Shown: piece by piece, positions 1 through 13,700 of the stretch
Position numbering within the stretch: the first letter of the stretch is position 1
Layout: the number at the start of each line of letters is the position of its first letter
Source of the DNA: Wuchereria bancrofti
Taxonomy: Eukaryota; Nematoda; Chromadorea; Rhabditida; Onchocercidae
Assembly: GCA_005281725.1 (NCBI GenBank)
Contig: SSBO01000001.1
Span: 7,052,399 to 7,116,398 of the forward strand
Direction: 5' to 3'
Length of the DNA: 64,000 bases
Notes under the pieces: generated by a model
Told to the model about the DNA's origin: nothing
Database searches by the model: none
The model's input: the letters and a program-made list of their open reading frames with translations, nothing else
Made by a program: the position numbers and the translations under genes

Positions 1-550
1 TAGGGTGATAATTTAATAATTATTAAACAATGCTATTTGTATCGGTTCAATTTCTTACAATAAATTTCTGTCAACAACGAACAACATAATTTAGTGGTGG
101 TTATGATATTCCTCATGATGTACTGATAATCCAAATAGCATTACCACATAAATGTTATTTGCATTGATTGAATTTGATAATAATTTATAGTTAGTAATCA
201 ATTTGCACTACTTTTTTTAAACAAAATCTTGAATTAGTACGCATCAATAAACAAACTCTTTATGCTGATTTTCAGGCGTGAAATAACATTGTGTCATAAA
301 TTGTTGGCAATTGTTTTCTAATATAAGTTGCCTGAAAAATGAATTTAACAAAATATCATTATATTTAAACAGAATTAAAATATTTTATTTGAAATGTAAA
401 TAGATTAATTATATCCAGTTAAGTATAAAACCTGATAATGAGTATATAGGTTCATGCAAGCAAATGCAAGACACAAATGAAATGAAGCAAGTTTTGCAGC
501 AACAGAAAGCATGTATACATACACATTTAGTAAATACAAGCAATGTTAAC

Positions 551-2034
551 CTGCAAATGCAAACGATTGGTAGTTGATCATCTTCATGCCGTTGCATTTC
601 TGGAACAGCAAGCAAAGATTTGTAACGTTCAATTTGCTTGCAAAAATGTGAACGCCAATCGAATGCACATCGACAGGTGCGACCAAAAAGTGCGACTAAT
701 GTAGGTGTGACAGTATATGTTGTTGCCAATAACGATACTTAAATATAACTTAAAATGTATCTTGAAAAGTGAAAAAGGAAGGAACAAAATAATAGAAAGG
801 CAAAGCATAATTAATAACAGATACGATAATTAAATAAATTAGAGAGCAATAGAAAGGTTAGAATGAGTCAAAAATTGACAGGTGGAGAAGAAATTATTTC
901 AACAAATTTCAAATTGTTCATTCAAATTTAGTAATACATAAAAAAAATGCCAAAAATGAAAGATAAAAACTAAAACACAAACAAAACGAGTAATATTGAT
1001 TAATTAATGATAATAATGATGAATTTTGCGACATCTGTAAAATTGCATGTAACAAAAGTAATCGATGTTTGATCTGGATAATTGCTTGATTTGAATATCT
1101 ATGAGATAATACTATTAACGATTTTTGAATTTGGTTTTTCTTACTATAGTGCTTTCATTCAATTAATTTTGCTTGTCATAATGATTTAATGCAATTTTTT
1201 TATCCCACCACAATTGATACTGTAATTCATTTCTTTACAGTAATAATACTTATTTTTTTCATTCATCATGATTTCATCAACAAATAATACTAATGATGAT
1301 TGCTACAAATTGAACAGAGATAGTACAAATTGTTTGAGTGGTACTCGTATAAATTAAAATAGAGAAAATTTTGAAAATTTTTATGTTCATTGCAGTATTA
1401 AATTAATTACTACCACTATGGCTATTATACTTTTCCCATATACAATTTTTAAACATAGTTTAATTAATAAACATCAACACTAACCGATATTTGATTCACA
1501 ATATCCACTGTTACCATGTTTCAACTTAGCCATCACTAATTGTATTGGCGAATGTACAAATACTACTAAAAATAATAGTAATGGGATGAAAGGAATTGAT
1601 AGCGATTTATTCCATTTCCAATTGAAGTTCCATTTTTTATATTCATTTCTTTCGTTTCCCATTTGCCAAGCTATATCATCAGAAGCTTTTTCATATCGCC
1701 ATATTCCCATATTTTTAATTTTTGAAATAATTTGTTTCTCATTTCTAGCAACCATTAATTGTTCGGTTGTGGAAATTTTATTATTTAACGAAGGAGTTTC
1801 AGCTAATTGTTGTTTGTTTCGTAATGATAAATGCCAAGATTCTCTGCGATATGTGATCAAACTCCAAGACTGAACAAATTTCTTCATTGTATATTCACTA
1901 TCAAATTTTCGCTCATTCTTTTCCTGAATAGAGTGAATGATTCCAGCACAATCGTGCAATTTACTCGTACTCGGGAAATTTTTACACCAAATTTGTTTGG
2001 GGTTGAAAATTCCCGCAGAACGTTGATTCGTCAT
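551..2034 (-). CDS. 5' part of an unrecognised secreted or membrane protein (partial, runs off left edge)
   Basis: Two exons are supported. Exon 1 (2034-1485) starts at the only ATG after an in-frame TAG upstream. It reads 183 codons and ends at a GTTAGT donor in phase 1. It carries a strongly hydrophobic stretch (IPFIPLLLFLVVFVHSP) about 30 residues before its end, which could be a signal anchor, or a signal peptide if translation starts at the internal Met about 60 residues from the exon end. Exon 2 (695-551) follows an ACATTAG acceptor in the matching phase, encodes a cysteine-containing segment (TCRCAFDWRSHFC, then VCICR), and ends at a GTTAAC donor in phase 2. Further exons must lie left of position 1. 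The Cys spacing loosely recalls GDNF-receptor/GAS1-type modules, but this is a weak guess. Family unknown; the exon join is inferred. Confidence 0.4.
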
Positions 2035-2039
2035 CAACT

Positions 2040-5000
2040 AATCATGCATCATTTTATGTATGGCTGATCGATGAATAATTCCAAATCTGCAAATTAATTT
2101 TATACTTCATTTTAAAACAAGAAAACATATAAAGAAATGTACTAAAAATTTGCAATATGCGTTTATTTCAAATTCTGAAACAGTCCTTCAAACATTACAT
2201 TCAAATAGAAAATGAATGATTATGTCCATCAAACATTCCGATGAAAAATAGAAGATTATACTGGCTAAACATTTCGATGAAAAAACAGATTATGTCAGTA
2301 ATTTTTTTTAAATGATACAAATTTAGCGTAAACCACAGATTGAAATATTAAAATCATCGAAAATAATGCACAAGCATCTGCTTCTCTTTTTTTTTTATGA
2401 AGTACAATAAAACAATACAAAAAAGATTCACTTTCCACTTTTGCAATTAAATTTGATAAAAATAATGGAATGAAAATGTTCGCCTGCAAGGTAAAATGTT
2501 TGTCTAAAGAAAAAGAAAAATTCATTGGGATTTAAAAATTATAGAAACAGAAAAAGGAGATATAATTAGCACATTCTCACGCGAAAAAAAGGAAAAGGGC
2601 TTTAAATGCTAACAAAAACTAATGCATAAACTTTAATTAATTAAAAAAAAGCAACAACATTTCTTTAGATTGTGAAAACTATTTCAATTATTTAAATAAT
2701 GAACTACTAACATAAATTATTGTCAAAAATAAATTTAAAAACATAGGGAAAAAAGTGATAGCATAAGTGACAATGAAAAAAGTACGACATTTCTGCTATC
2801 AAATGCTATCAAATGCGAAGAAACACAAGACATAAATTAACACTTTTTTAATAATTTGTGAAATTAAAGTAAATTTGAAATGATTATGCGCATAAACAAT
2901 TTCGTAATAGCTTAACAAAATTAAAATTGACTTTTAGAAAATGGTGGAAGAATTTATTTATATTCATGGTTGTAATGAATATTATATTTATTTTAAAATA
3001 ATTATAATGATTAAAATACGTGAAAATTATAATATAAAATATAATTTACTGCCGTAAACTACTACAATAGCATCACACGATATTATAATGGTTTTAAGTT
3101 AATGTGACTTATAGCAATAAAATATTCCCGAGTAAAATTAGTCAAACAATTGGATATTTTATTAGATTAGCAGTGAAAATATCTGATTTCATCATCGTAT
3201 GCATAAGAAAAAAGATAACAATAAACTATGATAATAATATAATATATAACTACAAAAACTGCTTAAGTACTAAAAAGAAATGAAACAAGCAAACAAACAA
3301 TTAACAATAAATTTTATGCATAAATCAATATCAAAGAATTTGAACAAAAAGAAATAAATAAACAATAAGATAATGCTAAAAATTAAAAAAAGAAAGAAAG
3401 AAATATGTAATGCATAAAGAGTCGATTCGTTTTAAGTAATATTTCAACCTCTCATAACAATGTCATATTAAACAAATCATTGAAATGTCCATAGATAAAT
3501 GCAAAACAAAAATAAAGCATTCGACTATGTTAGGAAGTAGTAGTATCGAACTAGTAGTAATAACAATAATAACTGCCACTGTTAGCTTAGAAGCGACAGC
3601 TACTGCTACCTTGCACTTCCTATAAACTAATTTGAAATAGTGCTGTAGAAATAATTTGCAATGTTTTGTAGAGTAATCTGTCCACATCGCCAGTGATAAT
3701 ATTTGATAAAAATAGAACTTTATCCAAATTTAAATTATCATTTAGATTGAAAAGCTTTAAAAGTATAAATTATTAAAGAAAATGCTCATAAAAAGTCAGA
3801 ATAGAAAAATGCTAAATTTAAGGTTGTTGTTGTTAGAACTGCCTGAAACCGAAAAAAAAAACGGATCGGATAATGTTATTTGAAAACAAGCAATAATTTG
3901 CAATGTTTCTAATTCTAAATCCACTCCTAATTCAAATATAATTTCTGAGATTTTACAAATTTGAAGTTTAAACAAATCAGAATTCTATGCAATGCAATAT
4001 TATTCCATATTTAATGACCTTTTATTTTGAGCATAGCGGATTTTGTGTGAAAATAAGGGCGTCCAATTCAGTTGCGTAATGCATAGCGAAGGAAGTAAAC
4101 AAATAATGAATAGAGTTTAAATGAGTGAATATTTAAATAAATCTGACAAAGAATTAATAGGGGAAGTATTCAGATAGAAAAACACTTAAATATATTTCAC
4201 AATTAAAATGTGTAAAAAGAAGAGCATCCCAATTCAACTATTTTATATTTTTTATATATATATATATATATATATTACTTTAGTTTTATACGAGGAATGT
4301 TTGAGACTTGTGGAAAAGTTGTCATTTTTGAACTATTAAAACTTAAAGCTCATAATATTTATACCCTACTTAATGTTTATTTCACTAATTTAATAGTTTT
4401 TTATTATTTTACACTTATCTCAGACTAAGAAAATGATATCCAATAATAAATAGATTAAAACTTTTCTCTTGTTTTAGTTGGATAATAAAGTGGCGCAGAA
4501 AGCAGATTACGACTAACCCAGAATACACGTGGCCCGGGAATAGCTAATAAATGAAGGATGCAATAGTTATTCGATAACTTTAAAACTGAATATTTATTGG
4601 AAATGGACAATGACCAATTGAGTGCAATCAAAGAAATTGGTCCCTGAGCGAACAAACGTAAATTATTCTACGATCGTTCGGCATTTCAAATAAATTGGAA
4701 GTGCCAATAAAAATGCCAGTAAATTAGTGCATTATAAGCTGATGAAAAATCAAAAAAATTGTTGTCTTGAATTATCGCCTTCTTTCATTCTGAACAAATA
4801 CAACGAATTATTTGTCGATCGAATTGTGACATACAACAAAAAATGAATTTTCTAAGATAGCTGACACAATTCTCTCAGTAATTAAATGGAAAAGAATTTG
4901 TAATGCCCTTAACAAAGTCAAAATTGGACTCTTATTCATTTTGAAAAATGTCATTATTTGGTGTCCGTCTCGTCACAGCTTCCTCGCTCTTCGCGAAATG

Positions 5001-6929
5001 ATTGCATCTGACTAGGACGTCTTCAATCAGTATTGATAAACAAAAAGGGGTCTATTCACTTCTGCACATAGCACAACCAAAGTTGAATAAATTAGCCTAC
5101 AAACCCTTGTCTTATTCATCAAAGACCAAATGCACTTTACTTTTGCTGGCCAACTACTATTCTTTCAATTTTTCGACAGGAAATACTTCCACAAGTAACA
5201 GGATGTAAAAAATGTCTCCCAAAAACTCGTCGTTCGAAGTGAGTGGGTCATATCCCGAAGTTCGCAAGTTTCTAGGCCAAAGGAACGAAATAAATTTATT
5301 ACTTATTAGGAAAAATGGGACGAATGGCATGATAAAACATGCAAATGTGAAATAGTTATGAGTAGTATGATAAAACGTGAAAACGTGGAATATGGAAAAA
5401 CTGTAAAAAAAAATCACTAAGAAAATTATGAAAAATATTAAATAATATGACTTCATTTACAATAAACAACGGAATGAATGCTTCCAATAATTATGTTGGC
5501 AAAACAATTTTAGAAAGAAAAGAAATTAAAATGATATTAGTTGAAAATAATGAAATCTAGGATGAAGTTACTAGAGCCAAACTATAGCTAATATAAGATG
5601 ACAACCTATTAAAAAAAGCTTAATGACTTTCCTTCTCTTAAATATCCACCTATACTACTTCGTTTTTTTAATATTGACTTAGACAAAGTTAGACCAATAG
5701 TTATATGCACTTTTTAAAAAAGCAAAATTCAAATCCAAAATCAATAAAAGGTACAACGTTTTTTCTCAGAAATTGTACTCATTTACATTTTCATATTTTA
5801 ATTCCTGTTTCCAAATAATTAAAACCTACTAGTAAATAAACAGCTAAATTTCACCTATTTTATAATAATGAGCAAACAGGACAAGTAGCACTCAATTGAA
5901 CTCACATTTAAAACTATTAGCAAAATATAGGATATCAGCTTAGTGCTTCATAGTGACTAATTCATTAAATATACTTCCTTTAGGAAAAGTGACAACACGG
6001 ACTAAAACGATCTCTTCCTCAATGTTGGTGATAAGATTATTGCATAAATGATAAGGTTTAAAAGATTCAACTAATTGGTATGAAGACTTTAGACAGCTTT
6101 ATTTTGAATATAATATTTCAGCTTACTTAACTCATACATAAGTTTTTGTAAAAAAAGAGAACGATTGTCTAAACGCGTATAACACCAAATAATATTTGCA
6201 AAAATGTAGCAAAAAATTGCACCGCATCCGTGGTATTCCTTTATTGGTTTCATTTCATTATGTATCGTAAAAAGAATTTGAATATAAATATTTTAATGGC
6301 CATTATCAATCAATAATTATCTACTAGATAACAATAATAATTAACGGTTAACTTTAAGTAGTATCAGTAATAGAAAAACTTATCACAACTATTATAAAAT
6401 TCGTTTAGTATGGAAATGAACATTATTTGATAAAGAAAAAGTGATCATATTATCTCTCAAGACCAGCACCAATCAATACAGAAACACAGCATATTATTGG
6501 AAATTTTTAAAACAATACTTGTCATTATGTTCAGAAAGAACAACGTAAGAAAACTACCAATTAATAATTTATAAAATTATTGAAATGATATAGTTTAATT
6601 CGAGTAATATACAACACTCACACATAACTACCCTTAGTAATGATTGAACGAGGGAACGAAATACACTTTATTGCTTGCGTCGTTCTCTCACTCTCTCTTT
6701 GGGCATCAGACTGATAATTGGCTAGGTTTCCCGATGAATCGATTTTTAAGCCTGATAGATTATTCTTTTTGATTTATTATACATTTTCCTTCCAGAAAAT
6801 TCCCAAAAATCATTCACATTCAGGATGTTCCCAAAAAATCATATATTAATGATCTCTGAACAATTTAAACAGCAGTAGGTGCTCTACTCTTCGGAAAAAC
6901 ATCAGCATACACATCGCTCTCTCTTGTAG
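2040..6929. other. Non-coding AT-rich intergenic stretch
   Basis: No convincing exon chain was found on either strand. The stretch holds long A/T runs, a (TA)n tract at 4253-4275, and two short less AT-rich islands at about 4480-4660 and 4970-5290 with short open frames that I cannot assign. No tRNA-like or rRNA-like sequence was seen. Confidence 0.5.
4253..4275. repeat. (TA)n microsatellite
   Basis: Eleven uninterrupted TA dinucleotides within AT-rich intergenic DNA. Confidence 0.9.
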
Positions 6930-7616
6930 ATGCATCTCGTAGCAAATCATCTGCAACAAACGTTACATTTAAATTTCAAACCAAAAATTGAAACTCCTTC
7001 GAAGTTAACTTGGATTTCACAAATTCCATCTTTTGAGCATGAAATTAATGTATTATACATGGGTAATTGTTTAGTAGCTCCCGGCATTATTAACGTAAAT
7101 TATAACATAACAAATAATGAAATAAATCTTAACATCTTAAATTATAGCATTCTTCATTATAGATAATGACAAAAATTTAAATTAATAAAGACATAAGGAG
7201 AGTTGACATAACGGCAATAGAAATGTTGAAGTAAGACAATAAGTAATAAAAACATGACTTAAAATATATTTAAGTCTTGCATTTTATGTTTTTAATCTAT
7301 TGCAAAATATTGGAAGACCAAAAACTCTAAAGTTTCAAAATAATGAATTAAAATGAAATAAAATGGCAATAGAGAAGTAAAACGCACAATGAATGGAAAA
7401 TAAAACAGAAAGATAATAAACTTGAAAACTGAAAGAAAAAAGAGAAATCAATTACCCAAGAATTCGCTCAAGCTTTTGCTCATTTTCATGTTGCTTACAT
7501 TTAAACCAAGAGTTGTTGCTCGCTGTTCGCCAACATTATATGAGGTTTTAGCTAAGCCATTTGTCACGATAGATTTGCATGATCCTGCTCCTGCAAACTA
7601 TAATATGAACAAATGA
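6930..7616 (+). CDS. Candidate two-exon micro-gene, about 65 aa, unknown function
   Basis: Exon 1 (6930-7062) opens with an ATG directly after a TCTCTCTTGTAG acceptor-like sequence, the layout of a trans-spliced nematode mRNA. It reads 44 codons and reaches a GTAATT donor in phase 1. Exon 2 (7552-7616) follows a strong GGTTTTAG acceptor in the matching phase and reads AKPFVTIDLHDPAPANYNM before a TGA. The predicted protein has no signal peptide, membrane segment or motif I recognise. It would converge on the Rab-GAP gene, whose stop codon lies about 150 bp downstream on the other strand. Support is splice phase and signals only, so it could be chance. An alternative reading of 7422-7616 without splicing gives a short hydrophobic peptide. 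Confidence 0.25.
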
Positions 7617-7760
7617 TAATAGTGTTTTCAGTTAATTATTCCCTGTTGTTCGCAAGTAACAGTTGTATCACATAAAATTTAGATTTTAGTTCAGTCAATT
7701 CAAAATTTGCAACAAAAAGTTATAGTGCTCAAGAAAAAAAAACCATCAATGTTTATTCGT

Positions 7761-10700
7761 TTATGAACTAAACTCAAAATAACTGTAAAATAACTGAGGG
7801 AAAAGCAGAGCATATAGCTTACTGATAGACGTATCTCCATTCTGATGCAATGTGTTTATTGGAGAAAACAAATCAGACTTCCTGCTACCATCGGTCACTA
7901 CAGCTCCTTGAGCTATACGTTCACTGACATTTGAATGAATCTACAAATAAATGTATTAAAATTGGTTCAACTTTTCTAAATTAAAGGAAAAATCACCTCA
8001 GTAGTTTGAATTATATGTAGCTTTATGGTTCCAAAAACAGCACGACCCATATAAAAAATTAGGTAATGAAACGAACTGATGCTCAGAAAAAATCCACGAA
8101 ATTAAGACTTTAAACAGATATATGGTTGAATACTACTGTTAATAGAGAATTGTTATGATCTATCACAATCATTATACCTGCTGAAAAGAGCGCTTTTTTC
8201 CGTTTCCATGTTCTGAAGTTGTACCAAAAGAAGAGGGAAATTTCATAAAAGGTTCAATGGCATCGAACAGCTGATTGACATTCATTGATTCCGGCAAATG
8301 AGTAAGGAAATGGATTATAGCATCAAAATCATTCATATTTTCCAGCTCGGACTCATACAAATGCATGATACCTGCATTATCACCAAAGCATGATTGGTTT
8401 GTTGTAAATTCAAAAGTTTCAAAAAAATTTGCGCACTGCTCAGTCTTATCAACTGCTCAATCTCAATTCCTATGACAAGAAAATAAAGTTCCAAGAATTA
8501 GTAATTAAAATATATAAAACAGTTATGGTAGTATAGCTTTGTATAGCAACGATGGAAGGAATGAATTTTAAGTATGTAAAAAAACTTAAGAATTAACCAT
8601 GGATGAAGAAAAGAAACGTGAAAGAATAAAAAAGATCTTGAAATATTTTTCGAGATCTTAAACTGATTAACAGTGATAGGAACATTGATAATGTCCTACC
8701 ACAAAATAAATGTGTCAAGACGAAAAAAAAAAGTTAACCGAGTGCTGTATTAAAGACGAATTGTTCACCATCCCGCAATAATACATCCCAAACTCGACAG
8801 CAAACATCAAATGGTAATGATTTTGCATAAAGCGTATAAACCCTGAAAAAGTTGCTGATTAATAATCCGTCTTCCAAATTAATATTAAGCTAAAAAAATT
8901 CTTATCGATAGCAAGAAAATCAGACAAATCATTCAAAATATAGCAAACTGGATGAAGGTTAAACAATAATCAAATGTACGGAACTAGGAAAAACATTAAG
9001 GTAGAAAAAACATTAACTTACCATTCAATTAGGTACATATCAGGACGAACATCCAACACATCGAAGTGATGATGCAGTTTGGGTAATTCCTGCTCAAAGT
9101 ATTGGTCATACGCAATAAAATAAACTGTCATCTGATGTTGGCGAAGTCCAAAAAACGATAACTTGAAAAAATTTCTTTCAATAAAACAAAATTTTTGGAA
9201 GATTTTCATCGTAAACAAACGAAAATCTTTTTAAAACAATCATTGAATAGTAACCGTCAGCATAGGGATGAACAGATGCAATTTAGTCATATAAGACATA
9301 GCATAAACATGTCAGAATAATCTGCATTTTAAACAATTCGTAAAAAAACAAAAGTACCATCAGGGGTCGATTAAGTAAATTGGCAAATGCCTGAAATGAC
9401 TGATACGGTTGGTGTATTTGGAGGAGAAGCATAGCACCAAGAAAACACATCGACTGTACATAACCAATATCTGGACGATAGCATACATAGGCACTTAACA
9501 AATCCAAAAGCAACTCTTCATACGGACCACCCTACAAAATCAACATCATTAAACAATGTATCAATTCTAAAACCTAGTACTGTACCCTTGAAAGTATTTT
9601 TGTGTTGTTCATATGATTATGATAGTTGCAACTGCAGCTGTATTATGTAAAGAAGTAAGAAAAATTACCCGAAGAAATAAGAAAAAAAATCCAAAGAGAT
9701 CAGAGAACTGGATAAATTACTTCTTAACCTTTTCCAGTATGACATATTATATTATTACATTTTGTAAAAAAAAGGAAAAAGGAAAAGAAAAACGAACCTT
9801 CTGGAAGAAACCCAAATGTGGGAATGTCCGAGAAACATCGAGATGAATCAGCTCCAGCGTACCTTCACGTCCAATCGGCCTTTTCATGTCACTGCCTGCT
9901 AGAAAAACCAATACTGAACATCTTTTGCAAATTAATGAGATTTAAAATTGGATTCAAAAACATCTAGAATAACCTTTCGAAAAAGCAGGTGGAATAAAAC
10001 GCTGGTCAATATCTGTAAAGCCAATAAGTGAGGAACCATTAGCACCATATTGCTTTGTCATAGTTGTAGCAAAAGCATGATGCCTTGCTCGAGTAACACA
10101 AATTTCGTATAATTCTATAAAATTAATGATTCAACAAAAAAAAAAAAGACAGTGTCAAATTAACTAATAACCTAATAGCTGATAGCAATTAGCTAGTAAT
10201 CCGACACCTGATAGCAGCGCTAAAAATAGCACTTAAAGTGCAACATGAGAAATGTAGCACTTCTTTAGGTATAACAACTCTAACCTGGTGTTAAATTTAA
10301 CTCATTCCCAATAGCCAGAGACCAGACATGACCACGCACCTTTGGTGGTATGCCACGCCACCACAACTCACGACAATGTTTGCTGTCTTTCCTGAAAGCA
10401 AACGAGATATCTTCTGAAACTAAAATAATGTAACCAAGAATTCCCAGAACTTTAAACATTAGTGAATTGGAACAAACTAGTAAACTAATTAAGCAGAACA
10501 AAACATGAACACAACTAAGGTCTTTTTTGTTTGTTTATACTAAGGCATGCAGCATTCTGAAGAATAAGCCATATTTTTGGTAAACTGGATATTTCATATA
10601 TATATATATATGAAGCTAATGACCAACTGTCATTTATTCATAACAATAGGTTTTTCCAGTTCGAATAAAAAAGGGAATGAATTATCATCTTCCGTCAAAA

Positions 10701-13700
10701 AAATTCATAATTAAATCTTAAGCATTGAGATTTAGGATTTAAGTCTTAGCAACTAAATTATCATTTATTATATTTGCATCATCTTTAATGACTTGAATTT
10801 TATTCATTTGAGCAAATGGGATGGATCTAAAACAAGTAATCTCAAAAAAGAACTCAAAGTTCTTACTAGTAAACCAAAATAACCGAAAATACACCTTCAA
10901 ACGAATAAATCAAATTTCCCAATACCAACGCTTACTTTGCGTAAAGCATTCAAAAAAAAACATACATATTTTCCCAATTAGGCAAAATTCGACTGCACCA
11001 CACCTCAGCCGCCGCAGCAGCTTCATCTTCTTCTTTTCGCTTCATTTCTAATAGCTGTTGTCGTTGACGTGCACGTCTGGCTTCCTGACGTTTAGTAGCT
11101 TCGATAAGAGCCAGATACTGCGCTTCATGACGTCGTTGTTCTGCTACTGATTTCGCTGGCAAAGTACTACAATATGAGCGAAATTCCGAATATAATTTGT
11201 CCCAACATATTGATAAGTTTACATGTTTCATCCGGATATTACTTTTTTCCAATTATAGCACTTTTAATTAGCAAGAAACTCACTCAGGTCATAGACTATG
11301 ATCAATAATTTGGCATCTGACAATTGATCTCCGTTTAAAAACCTACGTATAGTTATGCAGCCATTTTTCGCATGCAGTCGATCTACTATTGGAAGATACG
11401 ATACAGTGAACAACGGAGTTTTATTGATGACTCCTCAACTGAATGTCCAATCGCAATCTTCATGTAAATTAGAAAAACAAACTCAGTAAAAATAATCAAT
11501 GCAATAATTTAAGTCAATATCTAATAGAACCTTGGCCTATCTTCCAGAATCAAACCGGTGGTAGAACAGCATATATCATCAGTAGCAGAACTGCAGGACG
11601 CACCAGTTGTAAAAATTGCATGATTACCCCCAATCTTTTTCCATTTCTTACTTCCAAAAATTCGCCAAGAACTTGTACGCTGATGCTCGTGTTGTTTACT
11701 ACGAGAAAACAATTTTCTAAAAATGTTAATCTGAAGACAATAAAAGAGCATAACTCAAATCAAATGAATTCAAATGTGGTCCATAATTATGATATAAAAC
11801 TTGCCAAAAAAATATAATATATAAATATAGATGAAATCTGCATTTTAATTTCTCAAGGTCTTTCATAGTTAATCCATTTGTGTAAAGGACAGACCTTGTA
11901 AAGGTATTAGACAATAGTGACAACGCATTTCGCCCACCCTTGTTACCTCGCTTCTGCATACTATCGTCAACCATACTATCCACATTACCGAAACTAGTAT
12001 TGTCATCACTGTTTCTGTCTTCATTATCAACGCTGTTATCATCATTATCACGTATAATTCCAAATGATAATTCACTACGAAAGTCCAGTGAACTCCGTTT
12101 CGAACTCAAAGATTCACCTGTAAACCATTTAAGAAGTTTGCCAAGTTATGCTGAAAAATGTTTATCACAGAATTTGCATTATCAACACCAGTATCTCTCC
12201 AATTCAAATCCCTTTCACTGAAGATAGTGTAATACGATTTAAATACAAATTCCGAACTAAATCCTTATTACTCTTCCAATTAATCCACTCACTTATATGA
12301 AGAAATTATTACAGTCCAGTTTCTAGCATTATATCATCAGAGATTCATTCGATAAATTTATAGTCGTTTGAATCTACTCCAACACTAACTTTTGCTGACT
12401 TCATATGAAAGTAAAACATCCTAAATGGAATTTTTAAGAAATACTGTAAATGAAGATCTAAATTTGCGATTTCTTAAAATACGAAAGGTTTAGAGTTTAA
12501 AATACATAAAAAATTTAACCATATAGATTAAAGATAACACTATGAACATTATTCGATGATATATTTACCGACTCCAGAACCATGAGTTGTTCCAGTTCTA
12601 GCAACAGTTGAAGTAATAGTTGTCACAGCACCAGTAGTAGTTGCTACAGTCATTGAGCTGGTAAGTGAGGAATTATCAGATCCTTCTACATCATAATCAT
12701 TTTTGAAAGAAATTGAGCGTGAGAAATAATTGGAGTGGAAAGATGATGACGATGACTTCCTCATTTTTGATGACACCTGTGATTGCAATCTATAAGCAAT
12801 TAGTGAAAATAAATGATTGCATGAAATTTCCACAGAAATATTGAATAATAATCATACTTATTTCAGATATAAATGAAAAGCATGAAAGACTTAAAATTAA
12901 ATATTTTAAAATTGAGTTTCATTTAAAGGCTAAATAGTACAAAATGATGAGAAAAGTAAGTCAATAAGTGTAAGGAAACCATAGAATGACACTGAAAAAG
13001 ACATTCAATGTCCTTTGGATTCATATTAAATAACCAGTTTGAAGAACAGAGAATGGGAGTAGTGGAATAAGACTGGACATTTTTTTCGATCTCTGTTATT
13101 GTAAACAAAATATGAAGGAAAAAATTTGCATTTCCATAATTTCCTTAAATAATGGTCAAATAATTATTATTAGTAATATTCAATAATTAATAATGATAAT
13201 AATAATGAGTAATAATAATAATAACAATAATAATAATAATAATAAATGGGATGAATCGGACGTAAAACTTGACCGATAACATTGAAAACAAGTTTGCTGA
13301 GATGAAAATATGGCAAGCGAAATAATTACTTCAGGAAAGTATCATGCGTAGTCAAGGATTTCTTATTTATCCAGTGGATATTGTGATGGAAATTTAAACG
13401 CCGAGGATGATGCGTTAATTGGATCTGTGCCGATTCATAAGAGGAACGGCGATGATGACCTCGTTTGAACGATATCTTTTCATCCTTGTCGTTATTTCCA
13501 GCTGAAAAGAAGAAACAAATAGAAAAAAGGAATGGAAGAAAAAAGGGAAAAGAAGAAATCTTGAAATAATTGAGCAGAAACATTGAAATAACAATTAACG
13601 CATCAATTAGTTTATTAATTTTCATCTTTCGAGCTCACTATAAGCTTTTAATAGAGAAATTTTGATATTTTATTGGAAATTTTAGAGTTTTACCTTATCA

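Noticed and set aside
4455..4655. 66-codon minus-strand frame in a less AT-rich island
   Set aside because: An acceptor-like CGCTCAG precedes it, but there is no donor partner, no motif and no neighbouring exon.
7422..7616. Unspliced 64-codon frame with a hydrophobic start
   Set aside because: It opens at TTG with no upstream ATG; only its last part, as a second exon, fits a gene model.
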